Part shown: piece after piece, positions 15,479 to 15,798 of the stretch
Layout of the letters: each line of letters starts with the position of its first letter
Position numbering within the stretch: position 1 is the first letter of the stretch
Source of the DNA: an uncultured Bacteroidales bacterium
Lineage (GTDB): Bacteria > Bacteroidota > Bacteroidia > Bacteroidales > Bacteroidaceae
Direction: 5' to 3'
Assembly: GCA_902768605.1 (NCBI GenBank)
Contig: CACXLY010000057.1
Span: 1-15,798, forward strand
Length of the DNA: 15,798 nt
The notes under the pieces: generated by a model
Told to the model about the DNA's origin: nothing
The model's database searches: none
The model's input: the letters and a program-made list of their open reading frames with translations, nothing else
Program-made: the position numbers and the translations under genes

Positions 15479-15509
15479 CACAGCAAGGAAACCCAAACCC
15501 CACAGGCCA
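15479..15509 (+). repeat. Remnant of the 22-bp CACAGCAAG repeat
   Basis: A single intact core CACAGCAAG starts at 15479 and continues GAAAC, exactly like unit 4 of the 5720 array. Twenty-two bases later, at 15501, CACAGGCCA keeps the first five core bases, suggesting a decayed second unit. It lies between the operon promoter and the rRNA terminator. Confidence 0.7.
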
Positions 15510-15605
15510 CCGTGCCCTGCGCATCAGCACAGGGAAAAAATCCCCCGCCTCCCCGTCGCTTCTCATTCCCCCCCCAGCCACCGTGCCCTGCGCATCAGCG
15601 CAGGG
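15506..15605. repeat. Two REP-like hairpin repeats
   Basis: A 29-base sequence at 15506-15534 recurs at 15577-15605 with one mismatch (A15529 versus G15600). Each copy holds a hairpin. The second is perfect: CCCTGCGC (15586-15593), loop ATCA, GCGCAGGG (15598-15605). The first has one mismatched pair (15515-15534). Neither is followed by a T-run on either strand, so they are not ordinary terminators. The A-run at 15535-15540 follows the first on the plus strand. Confidence 0.85.
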
Positions 15606-15614
15606 CTCCCTTAC

Positions 15615-15659
15615 CCTCATAAACCCCATCAGCCCCATTCGCCCCATTCGCCCCATAAA
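15615..15659. repeat. 9-bp tandem array next to the rRNA terminator
   Basis: Five 9-bp units in a row: CCTCATAAA, CCCCATCAG, CCCCATTCG, CCCCATTCG, CCCCATAAA. The outer two end in ATAAA and the inner two are identical. The 15410-15705 interval contains no gene that I can support; it holds this array, the REP-like pair, the 22-bp remnant and the terminator. Confidence 0.85.
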
Positions 15660-15693
15660 CAAAAAGCCCCTCGAGATTCCTCTCGAAGGGCTT
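15657..15693 (-). terminator. Intrinsic terminator of the rRNA operon
   Basis: Read on the minus strand, AAGCCCTTCGAG pairs with CTCGAGGGGCTT (12 pairs including one T-G wobble) around the loop AGGAAT, followed by TTTGTTT. It lies 12 bases after the 3' end of the 5S gene, so it should end the rRNA transcript before the polysaccharide operon. Confidence 0.92.
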
Positions 15694-15705
15694 CCGGAAA
15701 AAAAA

Positions 15706-15798
<93 letters not shown>

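Noticed and set aside
15515..15605. The two CCCTGCGC hairpins as terminators
   Set aside because: No T-run follows either hairpin on either strand; a proper rRNA terminator is already present at 15657-15693.

Overview
The window looks like a chromosomal segment of a Bacteroidales bacterium, most likely Prevotellaceae. The signs are: promoters of the Bacteroidetes type (TAnnTTTG, two of them with TTTG/TTG about 19 bases upstream), start codons with little or no Shine-Dalgarno sequence, a GLUG-repeat glycosidase ending in a type IX-like tail (IYNLAGQRL...GKKVIVK), an outer-membrane Wzi-type protein, and a Bacteroidales-like 5S rRNA. The species assignment is inference; no marker gene here settles it.

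Layout. Bases 1-3868 are read on the minus strand. A large secreted GH43 arabinanase-like enzyme (788-3868) is followed by the start of an exported carboxypeptidase-regulatory-like protein that leaves the window at base 1. Between them is a tandem array of 22-bp units framed by an 18-bp inverted repeat. The divergent intergenic region at 3869-4032 carries promoters for both directions. Bases 4033-7169 hold a plus-strand run: a ThiE/TenI-like barrel protein, ribose-phosphate pyrophosphokinase (prs), and a periplasmic PAP2 phosphatase with a probable C-terminal beta-barrel. A 9-bp tandem array separates the first pair and a second copy of the 22-bp repeat family separates the second pair.

Bases 7170-15409 form a surface-polysaccharide region. 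A membrane nucleotide-sugar 4,6-dehydratase (7343-9283, plus) has its own good promoter and converges on a five-gene minus-strand operon, read from about 15388 down to 9364: acyltransferase-3/GT-C fusion, GT2 glycosyltransferase, Wzi-like outer-membrane protein, lipocalin-like lipoprotein, and a WecA/MraY-type phosphoglycosyl transferase. Together they could make a UDP-4-keto-6-deoxy sugar, load a sugar phosphate on undecaprenyl phosphate, extend and acylate the glycan, and anchor it at the outer membrane. Genes for flippase, polymerase and export are not in the window. The right end holds the terminator and the 3' part of the 5S gene of an rRNA operon on the minus strand.

The most unusual signal is non-coding. 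Several intergenic gaps are filled with short tandem repeats of fixed period: 22 bp at 586-739 and 5720-5829 with an invariant CACAGCAAG core, a remnant at 15479, an unrelated 22-bp array at 9291-9378, and 9-bp arrays at 4645-4725 and 15615-15659. A pair of REP-like hairpins lies at 15515-15605. None matches a repeat class I can name.
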